From positions 124,001-188,000 of the forward strand of contig NZ_LXVY01000001.1 of assembly GCF_001650735.1 (NCBI RefSeq): a stretch of 64,000 nt of DNA, in the 5' to 3' direction. This document shows, in pieces, positions 55,607 to 64,000 of this stretch (positions are counted from its first letter, which is position 1; each line of letters opens with the position of its first letter). Under the pieces are notes generated by a model. It searched no databases and was not told the DNA's origin. It saw nothing but the letters and a program-made list of their open reading frames with translations. A program made the translations under genes and the position numbers. The stretch is from Sphingomonas sp. TDK1 (GTDB taxonomy: Bacteria; Pseudomonadota; Alphaproteobacteria; Sphingomonadales; Sphingomonadaceae).

Positions 55607-55774
55607 ATGAAGACGCTTCGTAGGCTGGTTCGCAACTGCCGTGGTGCGACCGCTATCGAATATGGGTTGATCGCCGCGCTGATCGCGGTTGCAGCCATCG
55701 CCGGTATGCAGGGCTTGGGCAACAAGCTCAGCTCGACCTTCGGCCGCGTCGATACGAGCATGCAGCCCTCCTGA
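55607..55774 (+). CDS. Flp/Fap-type pilin
   Basis: A 55-residue pilin with RGATAIEYGLIAALIAVAAIAGMQGLGNKLS, matching its upstream neighbour over the whole processed helix; only the C-terminal tail differs (STFGRVDTSMQPS). The third of three tandem Flp genes. A terminator follows. Which copy is the main pilin cannot be told. Confidence 0.88.
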   Translation: MKTLRRLVRNCRGATAIEYGLIAALIAVAAIAGMQGLGNKLSSTFGRVDTSMQPS

Positions 55775-55823
55775 ACCTGATCGGCCGGAGAGCCTGATCG
55801 GACGGCAGGATGGATAAGAAGAA

Positions 55824-55853
55824 GGGGCGGCGCCCGGCGCGCGCCCCTTTTTT
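55824..55853 (+). terminator. Terminator of the Flp pilin gene cluster
   Basis: GC-rich stem GGGGCG...CGCCCC (55824-55847) with inner GCGC pairing, followed by TTTTTT. It lies 50 bases after the last pilin gene and next to the convergent accA stop. Confidence 0.85.
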
Positions 55854-55859
55854 GTGTTC

Positions 55860-56807
55860 TTATACCCGGCCCATTGCCAGGAACTTGGCGCGACGTGCCT
55901 GACGCAGCGACTCCGGCGACATGCCGCTCAGGCCTTCCAGCGCCGTTTCGATCGCGTCGCCTAGCGCCTGCACGGCCTGGCCCGGCGCGCGGTGCGCCCC
56001 GCCCAGCGGCTCCGGCACGATCCGGTCGATCACCTTCAGCTCCTTCAGATGCTGTGCGGTGACCTTCATCGCTTCGGCAGCGTCGGCCGCCTTGTCGGCG
56101 GTGCGCCACAGGATCGAGGCGCAGCCTTCCGGCGAGATCACCGAATAGACCGCGTGCTCCATCATCAGCACCTGGTTGCCCGCGGCCAGCGCCACCGCGC
56201 CGCCCGAGCCGCCCTCGCCGAGGATCGATGCGACCAGCGGCACGCCCAGCGAAAGGCATGCCTCGGTCGAACGGGCGATTGCTTCCGCCTGGCCGCGCTC
56301 TTCCGCCTGCACGCCCGGGAAGGCCCCCGAGGTGTCGACCAGCGTGATCACGGGAATACCGAACCGGTCGGCCAGCTTCATCAGGCGGATCGCCTTGCGA
56401 TAGCCCTCCGGCTTGCCCATGCCGAAATTATGCTTGAGCCGGCTGGCGGTATCGTCGCCCTTTTCGTGGCCGATCACCATCACGCGGCGGCCGCGGAACC
56501 GGCCAAGACCGCCGATGATCGCGGCATCGTCGGCAAAGGCGCGGTCGCCGCCCAGCGGCATGAAGTCCTCGATCAGGCCGGCGACATAGTGCTTGAAGTG
56601 CGGGCGCTCGGGATGCCGGGCAACCTGCGTCTTCTGCCACGGCGTCAGCTTGGCATAGGTGTCGAGCAGCAGCTTGTCCGACTTGGCCTGGAGCGGCGCG
56701 ATCTCGGCGGCGATGTCCACGTCGCCGCCCTGGGCGGCGCTGTTCAGCTCGTCGATCTTGCCCTGGAGCTCGGCGATCGGCTTCTCGAAGTCGAGGAATG
56801 TCGTCAT
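55860..56807 (-). CDS. accA: Acetyl-CoA carboxylase carboxyltransferase subunit alpha
   Basis: A 315-residue AccA, which transfers CO2 to acetyl-CoA with AccD in fatty acid synthesis. Visible motifs are [37 protein letters not shown] and [16 protein letters not shown]. Length and start ([18 protein letters not shown]) agree with the family. xerD lies 10 bp upstream on the same strand. Confidence 0.97.
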   Translation of the reverse strand: MTTFLDFEKPIAELQGKIDELNSAAQGGDVDIAAEIAPLQAKSDKLLLDTYAKLTPWQKTQVARHPERPHFKHYVAGLIEDFMPLGGDRAFADDAAIIGGLGRFRGRRVMVIGHEKGDDTASRLKHNFGMGKPEGYRKAIRLMKLADRFGIPVITLVDTSGAFPGVQAEERGQAEAIARSTEACLSLGVPLVASILGEGGSGGAVALAAGNQVLMMEHAVYSVISPEGCASILWRTADKAADAAEAMKVTAQHLKELKVIDRIVPEPLGGAHRAPGQAVQALGDAIETALEGLSGMSPESLRQARRAKFLAMGRV

Positions 56808-56817
56808 GGGGCTGGCG

Positions 56818-57729
56818 CTACCGGGAGCCGCGCTTCGCGTCAACGAGGGCCTCGCCCAGCGGGTGCCGCTCGTTGACGAGTTCGACCAGACGGCGACTGT
56901 CGACATGGGTATAGATTTCGGTCGTCGCAATATCGGCATGGCCGAGCATCGCCTGGAGCGCGCGCAAGTCCGCACCGCCCTCCAGCAGGTGCGTGGCGAA
57001 GGCGTGGCGAAGGACGTGGGGACTCGCCCGCTCGGGCGGGATGCCGGCCATCGCCGCCAGCGCTCGAACGATCTGGTAGAGGCGGATGCGGGTAAGGTGC
57101 GTCCTGCCTGAGGGAAAGAGCCAAGGGCTGTCCGGGGGGATCTGGGTCCGCCAAAGCGCGACGGCGGCACGGGCGCGGTCGGAAATAGGAACCAGCCGCT
57201 CGCGCCCGCCCTTGCCCTTCAGAATCAGGAACGGACGATCGGGATGAATGGCGTTGCGGGGCAGCGAGACGAGTTCGGTCGCGCGCAGCCCCGACCCATA
57301 GAGCAGTTCGATGAGGGCGGCGAGCCGCAGGTCCAGCGGATCCGGCGGCACCCGCGCCTGACGCTCGGCGATCGCAGCGAACATCGCGTCGACATCGGCC
57401 GTGCTCAGAATCTTGGGCAGGCGTCGCGCGGTGCCCGGCCGCGGCAGGGCGTTGCCGGGATCGTCGGCGCGGTGCCCCTCCTCCGCCAGGAAGGCGAAGA
57501 AGCGACGCAACGCTGCGGACTTGCGCGCGACGGTGGACTTGGCGAGTTCCGCCCACCCACCGGAAAGCCGCTCGATTTCCTCGCGTCCCGCATTCACCAG
57601 ATTACCGCCCAGCGCCTCCGACGCGAGACGGAGATCGGTGCCATAGGCCGCCACGGTGTTCGCCGCCGCGCCAGCCTCGGCGCGAAGCATCTCCAGAAAG
57701 CGCTCGATCAGGTCGCGATCGCCACTCAC
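56818..57729 (-). CDS. xerD: Tyrosine recombinase XerD
   Basis: A 303-residue tyrosine recombinase. Catalytic residues are present: Arg in [12 protein letters not shown], Lys in the KGKGGRER hairpin, His-x-x-Arg in [17 protein letters not shown], His in [12 protein letters not shown] and Tyr in IYTHV. With XerC it resolves chromosome dimers at dif. The order xerD-accA is common in alphaproteobacteria. Its stop region meets the next upstream gene by 4 bp. Confidence 0.92.
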   Translation of the reverse strand: MSGDRDLIERFLEMLRAEAGAAANTVAAYGTDLRLASEALGGNLVNAGREEIERLSGGWAELAKSTVARKSAALRRFFAFLAEEGHRADDPGNALPRPGTARRLPKILSTADVDAMFAAIAERQARVPPDPLDLRLAALIELLYGSGLRATELVSLPRNAIHPDRPFLILKGKGGRERLVPISDRARAAVALWRTQIPPDSPWLFPSGRTHLTRIRLYQIVRALAAMAGIPPERASPHVLRHAFATHLLEGGADLRALQAMLGHADIATTEIYTHVDSRRLVELVNERHPLGEALVDAKRGSR

Positions 57730-59534
57730 TCGGCGCGCGTGACCGCCTCCACGGCGATCATCCGGGCATAGTTGGCCATCCCCGCCGCCCGCATCGCCGC
57801 GACGATGTGGTAAAGTGCCTCGGGCGTCACCTGGTCCCAGCGCGGCGACTGCATGCCCACGCCGGCGAGCAGCGCGACCATAGCGGGCTGGTTGCGCGCG
57901 CCGGCACCATCTATCGCCTGGGTCCAGCTATTCACGCCGGTGATGCCGACTTTGGTAGCCTCGGCGCCGCGCTGCGTATCGCTGGCCGACAGTCGGCCGA
58001 GACCTGCGAGACCAGCGAGCAGCATCGCCGCCTTGCGGGGGCTCGCGGACCCTGCATAGCGCTCGAAATCGCCATACCCTACCGTTCCAGAAGGCTCGGC
58101 GAGGGTCAGAAGCGCCCAGCCCTCGCTGCCGGCGGCAACCACGCCGCGCCATTGCAGCGCCGCCGAATCATAGCCGGCGGAGAGCATGGACGCGATCAGC
58201 CGGTCCGGCTCTGCCGCGTTCTTGTCCGCCGGGATCCAGGCAGCGGCCTTGGCGGTCAGCACCAGTCGGGCATAGCGCAGCCGGGGGCTTTCAGCCGCGT
58301 CCCACAAGCCCTTCATCGCCTGCACGCGCTCGGCGGCAGAGCCCGTATAGGCACTGCGGAGATCGCGAACGGTCTTCTGCAGCGGATCGGGCAAGTCGCT
58401 GGCCTGATCGAGCTCGGCATAGAGATCGACCAGCGCGGCGTTCGACAGCACGCCTGCCGCCGCCGCCAGTTCGGCTGCACCCGCGCGGTTCGCTGGCGAC
58501 ACTGCCGGTGACAGCGCCTGCCAATAGCGGAACTCGGGGCCCACCGTGGCGAAAAGATTATCAGGAATGTCGACGCCCGCCGCCGTCGCCATGCCGAAAC
58601 GCCAGGCGGAGAGCGCCGGTACGCCGACCCAGTCGATCGTCACCGCACGACGCGAATCGACGCCCATGCCCACCACCTTGGTGGCGAGCAGCGTGTCGAG
58701 ATCGTTGCGCGGCTTGCCCTTGCTCGCCGCATCGAGCCGCTGGTCGGCTTCGCTCGGCTTGCCGGCAAGCCCCGCGCAGATCGCCTGCGCCAGCGCCCAG
58801 CCGCGATCCGGGATGTTGGACGCCGCATCGTCGACGATCGGGCACACCGAAGCCGGATCGCCGGTCGCCAGCGCCACCTGCATCGCCACGCGATCCAGCG
58901 CATTGGTATAATCGTCGATGTCGACATAGCTGACCAGCCCGCGCGCGGCGGTCGCCTCGCCCATGCGAAGCAGCAGCCAGGCGCGCTCGGCGGCATAGTC
59001 GGCGCCGTCGATCCCGCGCGGCGTATCGAGCGGCGACATCAGCGCCCGGCGCAGCGCGATCGACACCCAGCGCGACGCGACCGGCGCGTCAAGCCGGCGC
59101 ATGAGAGTCACCTGGGTGCCGCCCGGCACCGCACCGAACGCATCTGCCGGGAACGGTGCGTTGCCTGCTGCCAGGATGCCGACGCGGTTCAACGGCCGAC
59201 GAACGCCCTTGGGCAGATCATATTGCGACAAATCGATCGTCGGCGCCGCCGCCATGGCGCTGGCGTTGCTTTCCTCGACGTCGAACGCATCGGGCCCCAT
59301 GTCGCCACCAGCCGGGACGACGTCACTTCCCGGAGACGGCGCGGCCGCGGGTGGCGCACTCGGTGCCGGGCTCGGGCGCGCCGAAGGCTGCGGTCGCGGT
59401 ACCGGCTGGTCAAAGCCGGGCGGCAACAGCGATTCGGGGGCCTTCTGCTGCTGGCTGAACGCCGGAACGCCGATCGCCGCGAGCAACGCCGCCGCAATCG
59501 CGAGCCGGGAAGCCCTAGTTGGCGAGGTTTTCAA
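57726..59534 (-). CDS. Large secreted protein of unknown function
   Basis: A 602-residue exported protein. A TTG start at 59534 gives an n-region MKTSPTRASR, a hydrophobic core and an AFSQ cleavage site, with GGAG purines upstream. A Pro/Ser/Ala linker (about 30-70) precedes a long helical, TPR-like Ala-rich region without recognisable catalytic motifs. It overlaps the preceding tiny membrane gene by 20 bp and xerD by 4 bp. Function unknown. Its place between aroK and xerD is syntenic in sphingomonads by my recollection, unverified. Confidence 0.72.
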   Translation of the reverse strand: MKTSPTRASRLAIAAALLAAIGVPAFSQQQKAPESLLPPGFDQPVPRPQPSARPSPAPSAPPAAAPSPGSDVVPAGGDMGPDAFDVEESNASAMAAAPTIDLSQYDLPKGVRRPLNRVGILAAGNAPFPADAFGAVPGGTQVTLMRRLDAPVASRWVSIALRRALMSPLDTPRGIDGADYAAERAWLLLRMGEATAARGLVSYVDIDDYTNALDRVAMQVALATGDPASVCPIVDDAASNIPDRGWALAQAICAGLAGKPSEADQRLDAASKGKPRNDLDTLLATKVVGMGVDSRRAVTIDWVGVPALSAWRFGMATAAGVDIPDNLFATVGPEFRYWQALSPAVSPANRAGAAELAAAAGVLSNAALVDLYAELDQASDLPDPLQKTVRDLRSAYTGSAAERVQAMKGLWDAAESPRLRYARLVLTAKAAAWIPADKNAAEPDRLIASMLSAGYDSAALQWRGVVAAGSEGWALLTLAEPSGTVGYGDFERYAGSASPRKAAMLLAGLAGLGRLSASDTQRGAEATKVGITGVNSWTQAIDGAGARNQPAMVALLAGVGMQSPRWDQVTPEALYHIVAAMRAAGMANYARMIAVEAVTRAE

Positions 59535-59652
59535 GCGCGACCGCCTTCTCCATGCGCACCGGCTCCTTGACGGTGTTGCGCCCGGCCAGCGCGAACATGC
59601 CGCCCACCACAACCACCAGAACGACAAGCAACACGACAAGCATACGCGGCAT
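59515..59652 (-). CDS. Tiny single-pass membrane protein
   Basis: A 45-residue protein with one strong transmembrane helix (MLVVLLVVLVVVVGGMFAL) and a short polar tail ending VALENLAN. The ATG at 59652 is the most natural start. It overlaps the large secreted protein gene by 20 bp, which suggests coupled translation. No family recognised. Confidence 0.6.
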   Translation of the reverse strand: MPRMLVVLLVVLVVVVGGMFALAGRNTVKEPVRMEKAVALENLAN

Positions 59653-59726
59653 GAAAAACAGTCCAATCCTTGAGCGATACGGGCCTTTTGCCCGAGACGG
59701 TCCCTCGCTGTATAGCCCTTCGCACA

Positions 59727-60266
59727 ATGTTACAAACGCATGCGCATCTTACACGCTGGACCGGCAAGCCGATCGTATTGGTGGGGCTGATGGGAGCCGG
59801 CAAAACCACGGTGGGGCGCCGTCTCGCCCAGCGCCTGCACCTTCCCTTCGTCGACGCCGATGCGGAGATCGAATCGGCGGCGGGCATGTCGGTTTCCGAC
59901 ATCTTCTCGAAATTCGGCGAACCGCATTTCCGCGACGGCGAACGGCGGGTGATCGCCCGGCTCGTGGACGGCACGCCCAAGGTGATCGCCACCGGCGGGG
60001 GTGCATTCATCAATGACGACACACGCGCGCTGATTCTCGACCAGGCCATCTCGATCTGGCTGGATGCCGAACCGGCGGTGCTGGCGGATCGCGTGCGGCG
60101 GCGGGATACGCGGCCGTTGCTGCGCGGCAAGGATCCCCTGGCGACGCTCGCCGAGCTCGCGCAGGTCCGCAACCCATATTACGCGCTTGCGCAGATTCGG
60201 GTGCCCAGCGTAGCGGCTCCGCACGAAACCACTGTCGAAGCGATCATGAAGGCCCTGCGCAAGTGA
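59727..60266 (+). CDS. aroK: Shikimate kinase
   Basis: A 179-residue AroK that phosphorylates shikimate. P-loop GLMGAGKTTVG is at 20-30, followed by VDADAEIE, the shikimate-binding ATGGGAF and the lid RRRDTRPLL. The start at 59727 is preferred over a longer start 57 bases upstream because the P-loop is usually 20 residues in. GTGA overlap with aroB means co-translation. Confidence 0.95.
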   Translation: MLQTHAHLTRWTGKPIVLVGLMGAGKTTVGRRLAQRLHLPFVDADAEIESAAGMSVSDIFSKFGEPHFRDGERRVIARLVDGTPKVIATGGGAFINDDTRALILDQAISIWLDAEPAVLADRVRRRDTRPLLRGKDPLATLAELAQVRNPYYALAQIRVPSVAAPHETTVEAIMKALRK

Positions 60267-61360
60267 CCACCATTCCCGTCGCTCTGGGCGCACGCAGCTA
60301 TGACGTGCGCATCGAACCCGGCTTGCTGGCGCGTGCCGGCGAGGTCCTGGCGCCGCTGTCGCGCGGCCGGCCGATGCCGATCGTCACCGATGCGAACCTC
60401 ACAGCCCATTGCGACACGCTGGTCGCCAGTCTCGCCGCGGCAGGAATCGCCGCGCCTGTTCGGGTATTGCCGGCGGGTGAAAGCACAAAGAGCTGGGCCC
60501 AGCTCGAATCGCTGACGGACTGGCTGCTGGAACAGGGCGTGGTCCGCAGCGATCACGTGATCGCGCTGGGCGGCGGCGTGATCGGCGATCTCGTCGGATT
60601 CGCGACCAGCATTCTCAAGCGCGGCTGCAACTTCGTTCAGATCCCCACCACGTTGCTCGCGCAGGTAGACAGCTCGGTAGGCGGCAAGACCGCGATCAAT
60701 TCCAAGGCGGGCAAGAATCTGATCGGCGCGTTCCACCAGCCTTCGGTGGTGCTGATCGATCCGCAGGTGCTCGACACCCTGCCCCAGCGCGAACTGCGCG
60801 CGGGCTATGCCGAAGTGGCGAAATACGGGCTGATCGACGACGCTGCGTTCTTCGCCTGGTGTGAGGGAAATGCAGCGGCGCTGTTCGCGGGCAGCGCCGA
60901 GGCGCGGGCGCTGGCGATCGGCCATTCAGTCGCAGCCAAGGCGAGGATCGTCGCCGCAGACGAGCGCGAGACCACGGGAACGCGGGCGCTGCTCAATCTC
61001 GGCCATACCTTCGGGCATGCGCTGGAGGCGGAGATGGGCTTTTCGGACAAGCTGCTCCACGGAGAGGCGGTGGCGGCGGGCATGGCCTTGGCCTTCGCCT
61101 TCTCGGCACAGCAAGGCCTGTGCCCGGCGGAGGATGCCGAGCGTGTGGCGGCGCACCTGCGTTCGGTGGGGCTCCCGGACGGGCTGGCCGCGGCAGGCGT
61201 AACGGCGAACGGCGCAACGCTGGTCGGCCACATGCTCCACGACAAGAAGATGGAGGGCAGCACCCTGCCCTTCCTGCTCGCGCGCGGGATCGGGCAGACG
61301 TACCTGGACAAGACGGTTGATCTGGCGAAGGTCGCGGCGTTTTTGGATTCGCAGCGCTGA
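60263..61360 (+). CDS. aroB: 3-dehydroquinate synthase
   Basis: A 365-residue AroB converting DAHP to dehydroquinate. NAD site: GGGVIGDLVGFATSI; metal/phosphate site: DSSVGGKTAIN and NLGHTFGHALE. GTG start inside the aroK stop. Typical sphingomonad pair aroK-aroB; no other shikimate genes in the window. A palindromic repeat follows. Confidence 0.96.
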   Translation: MTTIPVALGARSYDVRIEPGLLARAGEVLAPLSRGRPMPIVTDANLTAHCDTLVASLAAAGIAAPVRVLPAGESTKSWAQLESLTDWLLEQGVVRSDHVIALGGGVIGDLVGFATSILKRGCNFVQIPTTLLAQVDSSVGGKTAINSKAGKNLIGAFHQPSVVLIDPQVLDTLPQRELRAGYAEVAKYGLIDDAAFFAWCEGNAAALFAGSAEARALAIGHSVAAKARIVAADERETTGTRALLNLGHTFGHALEAEMGFSDKLLHGEAVAAGMALAFAFSAQQGLCPAEDAERVAAHLRSVGLPDGLAAAGVTANGATLVGHMLHDKKMEGSTLPFLLARGIGQTYLDKTVDLAKVAAFLDSQR

Positions 61361-61372
61361 AGCGTTCTTAAG

Positions 61373-61475
61373 CCCCTCCCCTTCAGGGGAGGGGTTGGGG
61401 TGGGGCAGTGTCTCGCAGAGACCGACCGACGTTCTGGAATCCCTCCCCCCCAAACCCCTCCTCCAAGGAGGAAGG
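61373..61475. repeat. Palindromic intergenic repeat after aroB
   Basis: A ~100-base element with an inverted design like the one at 35726-35878. The left arm has CCCCTCCCC-TTCA-GGGGAGGGG (61373-61394) followed by GGTTGGGGTGGGG; the right arm runs as its approximate inverse (CCCTCCCCCCCAAACCCCTCC), ending in a TCCTCC-AA-GGAGGA hairpin and AAGGGCTT. Present between aroB and the convergent methyltransferase. Confidence 0.75.
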
Positions 61476-61477
61476 GC

Positions 61478-62452
61478 TTAATAAGGGCGCGCCCGCTCGA
61501 TCACCGCCGTCACGAGCGCGATCCGTTCGACGTCCGCATAGGACGCCGTCTCCAGCTCCTCGCCGAACACGTCGGGGTCGATTTCCTCGTAGCGCAGCCG
61601 GCAGCCTTCCGCCGCAGCGAGCTGCACCAGCCGATCGTGCAGCGCATCCGCCCCGCGCACGATGGCGCTGCCGGTGTAGAGCAGGAACCGCCCGCCCTGC
61701 GCCAACCGCGGCACCGCCTCGCACGCCATAGCCAGCGCTACCCCGGCGCCATGCAGATCGCCGCCGTCGCGATAGGCGCGACCGGCAGGGTCGATGATAT
61801 AGGGCGGGTTGGCGAGCACCAGGTCCAGCGCGCCGGTGATCCCCGACAGATCCTCGCCCTGCACGAATCGCGCCGCGACGCCCGCCGCCTGCGCATTCAC
61901 CCGCGCCAGCCGCAGCGCCGCCGGGTTGATGTCGGTCATCACGATGTCGACCTTCGGGCAGCAATGCGCGGCGGCGATCGCACCTGCCCCGGCGCCGGTA
62001 CCGATATCGACCAGCGTCGAGCCTTCCCGCTCCGGGCAGCGCCTTAGCTCGTCGGCGATGAAGCGGGCGAAGCGATAGCTGTCCGGCCCGAAGAACACCG
62101 CATCGGTGTCGTCGGTCGGATAAGCGGAGTGCACCAGCAGGTCGGGCCCGAGCGTTGAGACGCGGACCTTGCTGCGCAGAAGATCGCCCGCCGCCTCGAT
62201 CAGGTCAGCAGCCCCCAGCGCTTCCAGCAGCGAGGCTTCGAGCAGATCGCGCGCGAAGGGCAGGCTCCAGCCGAAGACATCGCGCAGATCGGCGGCACGG
62301 TGCCGGTCCGCCCGGGCGAGCACCCGGGCATGGGTGGCGGGCGTCGGCGTGATGAAGTGGTAGTCCCGCCGCTTGAGATAGGCGATCAGGTCGCGCAGCA
62401 CTGCCGCCTCGCCCTCCGCCGCCACCGGCCGCTCCGCCACCGTCGTTACCAT
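61478..62452 (-). CDS. PrmC/HemK-like class I methyltransferase
   Basis: A 324-residue methyltransferase. The SAM site TLVDIGTGAGAGAIAAA and the catalytic NPPY motif (VLANPPYIIDPAGR) place it in the group modifying amino, carboxamide or ring nitrogens. An N-terminal helical domain (about 1-125) precedes it. PrmC itself lacks this N-terminal layout, so the target is uncertain. The start at 62452 has AGGGGG five bases upstream. Confidence 0.85.
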   Translation of the reverse strand: MVTTVAERPVAAEGEAAVLRDLIAYLKRRDYHFITPTPATHARVLARADRHRAADLRDVFGWSLPFARDLLEASLLEALGAADLIEAAGDLLRSKVRVSTLGPDLLVHSAYPTDDTDAVFFGPDSYRFARFIADELRRCPEREGSTLVDIGTGAGAGAIAAAHCCPKVDIVMTDINPAALRLARVNAQAAGVAARFVQGEDLSGITGALDLVLANPPYIIDPAGRAYRDGGDLHGAGVALAMACEAVPRLAQGGRFLLYTGSAIVRGADALHDRLVQLAAAEGCRLRYEEIDPDVFGEELETASYADVERIALVTAVIERARPY

Positions 62453-62571
62453 GCGCACCCCCTGAATATCGTTCGGTATCAACGTTACGGGTCCGCAGAG
62501 GGTCCAGCGCCATAGGATTGATCCATGGCAACAACCTTGCCCCGTGACGCGGCAGCGCCTAGCTCCGTGGC

Positions 62572-64000
62572 ATGCGCATTCTAGCCCTGGCCCTCGCCGC
62601 TTCGACCATGCTCGTCTCCCCCGCCCTCGCCCAGCAGACCGCGCCCGCGCCGATCCTCACCACGCCCGAGGCGAAGGACGTGTGGACCTATGCGCGACCA
62701 GAGATTGCCCGCGTCACCCATGTCGCGCTCGACCTGAAGGCGGATTTCGCGACCAAGGCGCTCAGTGGCACCGCGACGCTCGACATTCTTGCAGCACCCG
62801 GCGCGAGCGAAATCGTGCTCGACGATGACGGGCTCGTGATTGCCAAGGTGACCGACGCCGCCGGCAAGCCGCTGCCCTTTACGGTGGGTGCCGCAAAGCC
62901 GGACCTCGGCGCGCCGCTTATCGTGCAGCTGAACGGCGCGCGCAGAATCATGGTCCATTACGCCACCGCGCCCGGTGCCTCGGCGCTGCAATGGCTCGCG
63001 CCGACACTGACCGCCGGCAAGAAGAAGCCCTATCTGTTCAGCCAGGGCCAGCCGATCAACAATCGCAACTGGATTCCCACCCAGGACAGCCCCGGTATCC
63101 GCCAGACCTGGTCCGCGACGCTCACCGTCCCCGCCGACCTCGTCGCGGTGGCGAGCGGCACGCGGATCGACGGTGCCAGGGGCGTGCCGGCGGGCAAGGG
63201 ATGGCACAAGTTCCGCTTCCGGATGGACAAGCCGGTGCCGCCGTACCTGATCGCCTTCGCGGTCGGCGACCTCGCCTTCCAGCCCGTCGGCCCGCGCGCG
63301 GGCGTGTGGACCGAGCCGAGCATGCTGGCCGCCGCGGCGAAGGAAGTGTCCGATGTCGAGAAGATGATCGACGCGGCACAGGCGCTGTATGGCCCCTATC
63401 GCTGGGGCCGCTACGACATGCTCGTCCTGCCGCCAAGCTTCCCCTATGGCGGCATGGAGAACCCCACCCTCACCTTCCTGACGCCCACCATCATCACCGG
63501 CGACAAGTCGAACGTCGACGTGGTGGCGCACGAGCTGGCGCATAGCTGGTCGGGCAACCTCGTCACCAACGCGACCTGGTCGGATAGCTGGCTGAACGAG
63601 GGGTTCACGACCTATTTCGAGAACCGCATCATGGAGGCGGTGTACGGCAAGGAACGCGCCGCGACCGATGCCGATCTCGAATGGGACGGCCTGCAGAAGG
63701 ACATCGCCGATGCCGGCGGCATGGAAGCTGCCACGACGCGGCTGCACGGCGACCCCGGCGCGACCTTCGGCCAGCTCGACTACTTCAAGGGCTCGACCTT
63801 CCTGCGCACGATCGAGCGCACGGTCGGTCGCGCGCGCTGGGACGTGTATCTGCGCGGCTATTTCGACCGGCATGCCTTCCAGCCGCAGACCACCGCCGGC
63901 TTTCTGGCAGATCTGCGTACGAACCTGATCCAGGGCGATGCCGGGCTCGAGGCCAACCTGCAGCTCGACAAATGGGCCTATGCCGCCGGGTTGCCGAACA
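62572..64000 (+). CDS. M1 family metallopeptidase, 5' part
   Basis: The gene runs past the window end; 476 codons are visible. Signal peptide (1-20, ending ALAQ), then an aminopeptidase N-terminal domain. The active-site motifs are GGMEN (exopeptidase loop) and HELAHSWSGN...NEGFTT, giving HExxH-x18-E zinc ligands. The sequence around PYGGMENPTLTF resembles leukotriene A4 hydrolase-like aminopeptidases. It is likely periplasmic and degrades peptides. Confidence 0.93.
   Translation, partial: MRILALALAASTMLVSPALAQQTAPAPILTTPEAKDVWTYARPEIARVTHVALDLKADFATKALSGTATLDILAAPGASEIVLDDDGLVIAKVTDAAGKPLPFTVGAAKPDLGAPLIVQLNGARRIMVHYATAPGASALQWLAPTLTAGKKKPYLFSQGQPINNRNWIPTQDSPGIRQTWSATLTVPADLVAVASGTRIDGARGVPAGKGWHKFRFRMDKPVPPYLIAFAVGDLAFQPVGPRAGVWTEPSMLAAAAKEVSDVEKMIDAAQALYGPYRWGRYDMLVLPPSFPYGGMENPTLTFLTPTIITGDKSNVDVVAHELAHSWSGNLVTNATWSDSWLNEGFTTYFENRIMEAVYGKERAATDADLEWDGLQKDIADAGGMEAATTRLHGDPGATFGQLDYFKGSTFLRTIERTVGRARWDVYLRGYFDRHAFQPQTTAGFLADLRTNLIQGDAGLEANLQLDKWAYAAGLPN

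Overview
The window is a 64 kb piece of a GC-rich alphaproteobacterial chromosome, most likely a sphingomonad (Sphingomonas or a close relative). That assignment is inferred from the gene repertoire: a large TonB-dependent receptor, SPOR and Sel1 envelope proteins, a MipA/OmpV protein, a CLC-type channel with CBS domains, an FnrN-type regulator, Flp pilins and CtrA-like promoter motifs. Genes are packed tightly, with many 4-bp ATGA or GTGA overlaps and convergent gaps of 3-7 bp. I found no insertion sequence, prophage or CRISPR array. Both ends cut genes: a GGDEF-EAL protein on the left and an M1 peptidase on the right.

Layout. 1-6.1 kb: EAL protein, a DUF924 protein, then mtaB-ftsY-yciB-CLC channel. 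6.1-10.1 kb: sodB and a divergent pair of secreted glycosidases (GH51, GH27). 10.2-13.9 kb: trigger factor with a long Lys/Ala tail, tRNA-Leu, two small proteins, a Crp/Fnr regulator and a periplasmic cyclophilin. 13.9-21.6 kb: gatB and gatCA, separated by three genes on the opposite strand (a GT2 glycosyltransferase and two polytopic membrane proteins). 21.7-27.2 kb: DUF3089 hydrolase, leucine dehydrogenase with a divergent Lrp regulator, then ruvX-pyrB-pyrX, where pyrX has lost dihydroorotase metal ligands. 27.2-31.5 kb: ParA, an RHH-like protein and a TPR/SPOR protein, divergent from a Sel1/SPOR protein and a MipA/OmpV protein, with a CtrA-like motif between them. 31.5-36.9 kb: serB/miaA divergent, then ilvB-ilvN-ilvC. 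37-44.8 kb: YceI, TMEM175-like channel, TonB receptor, a pterin/folate operon (folE, a pteridine-reductase-like SDR, folB) and a chemoreceptor. 44.8-50.4 kb: leuA with a Leu-rich leader peptide, BLUF photoreceptor, SWIB protein, universal stress protein, Fnr regulator and OmpW. 50.4-55 kb: tRNA-Arg, DUF1178, nitrilase, grxC, comF, two methyltransferases and a MutT protein. 55-64 kb: three tandem Flp pilins, accA, xerD, a large secreted protein of unknown function, aroK-aroB, a PrmC-like methyltransferase and the M1 peptidase.

Working together: branched-chain amino acid synthesis (ilvBNC, leuA) has a plausible translation-coupled leader ahead of leuA. Folate and aromatic pathways sit in short operons. 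Fnr may control the adjacent ompW through an FNR-like box. The ParA/SPOR genes and the Flp pilins both carry CtrA-like sites, which suggests cell-cycle control. The strongest candidates for follow-up are the leuA leader, the ParA-RHH-SPOR cluster with its CtrA-like site, the CtrA-like sites at the pilins, and the glycosylation cluster inside the gatCAB locus.
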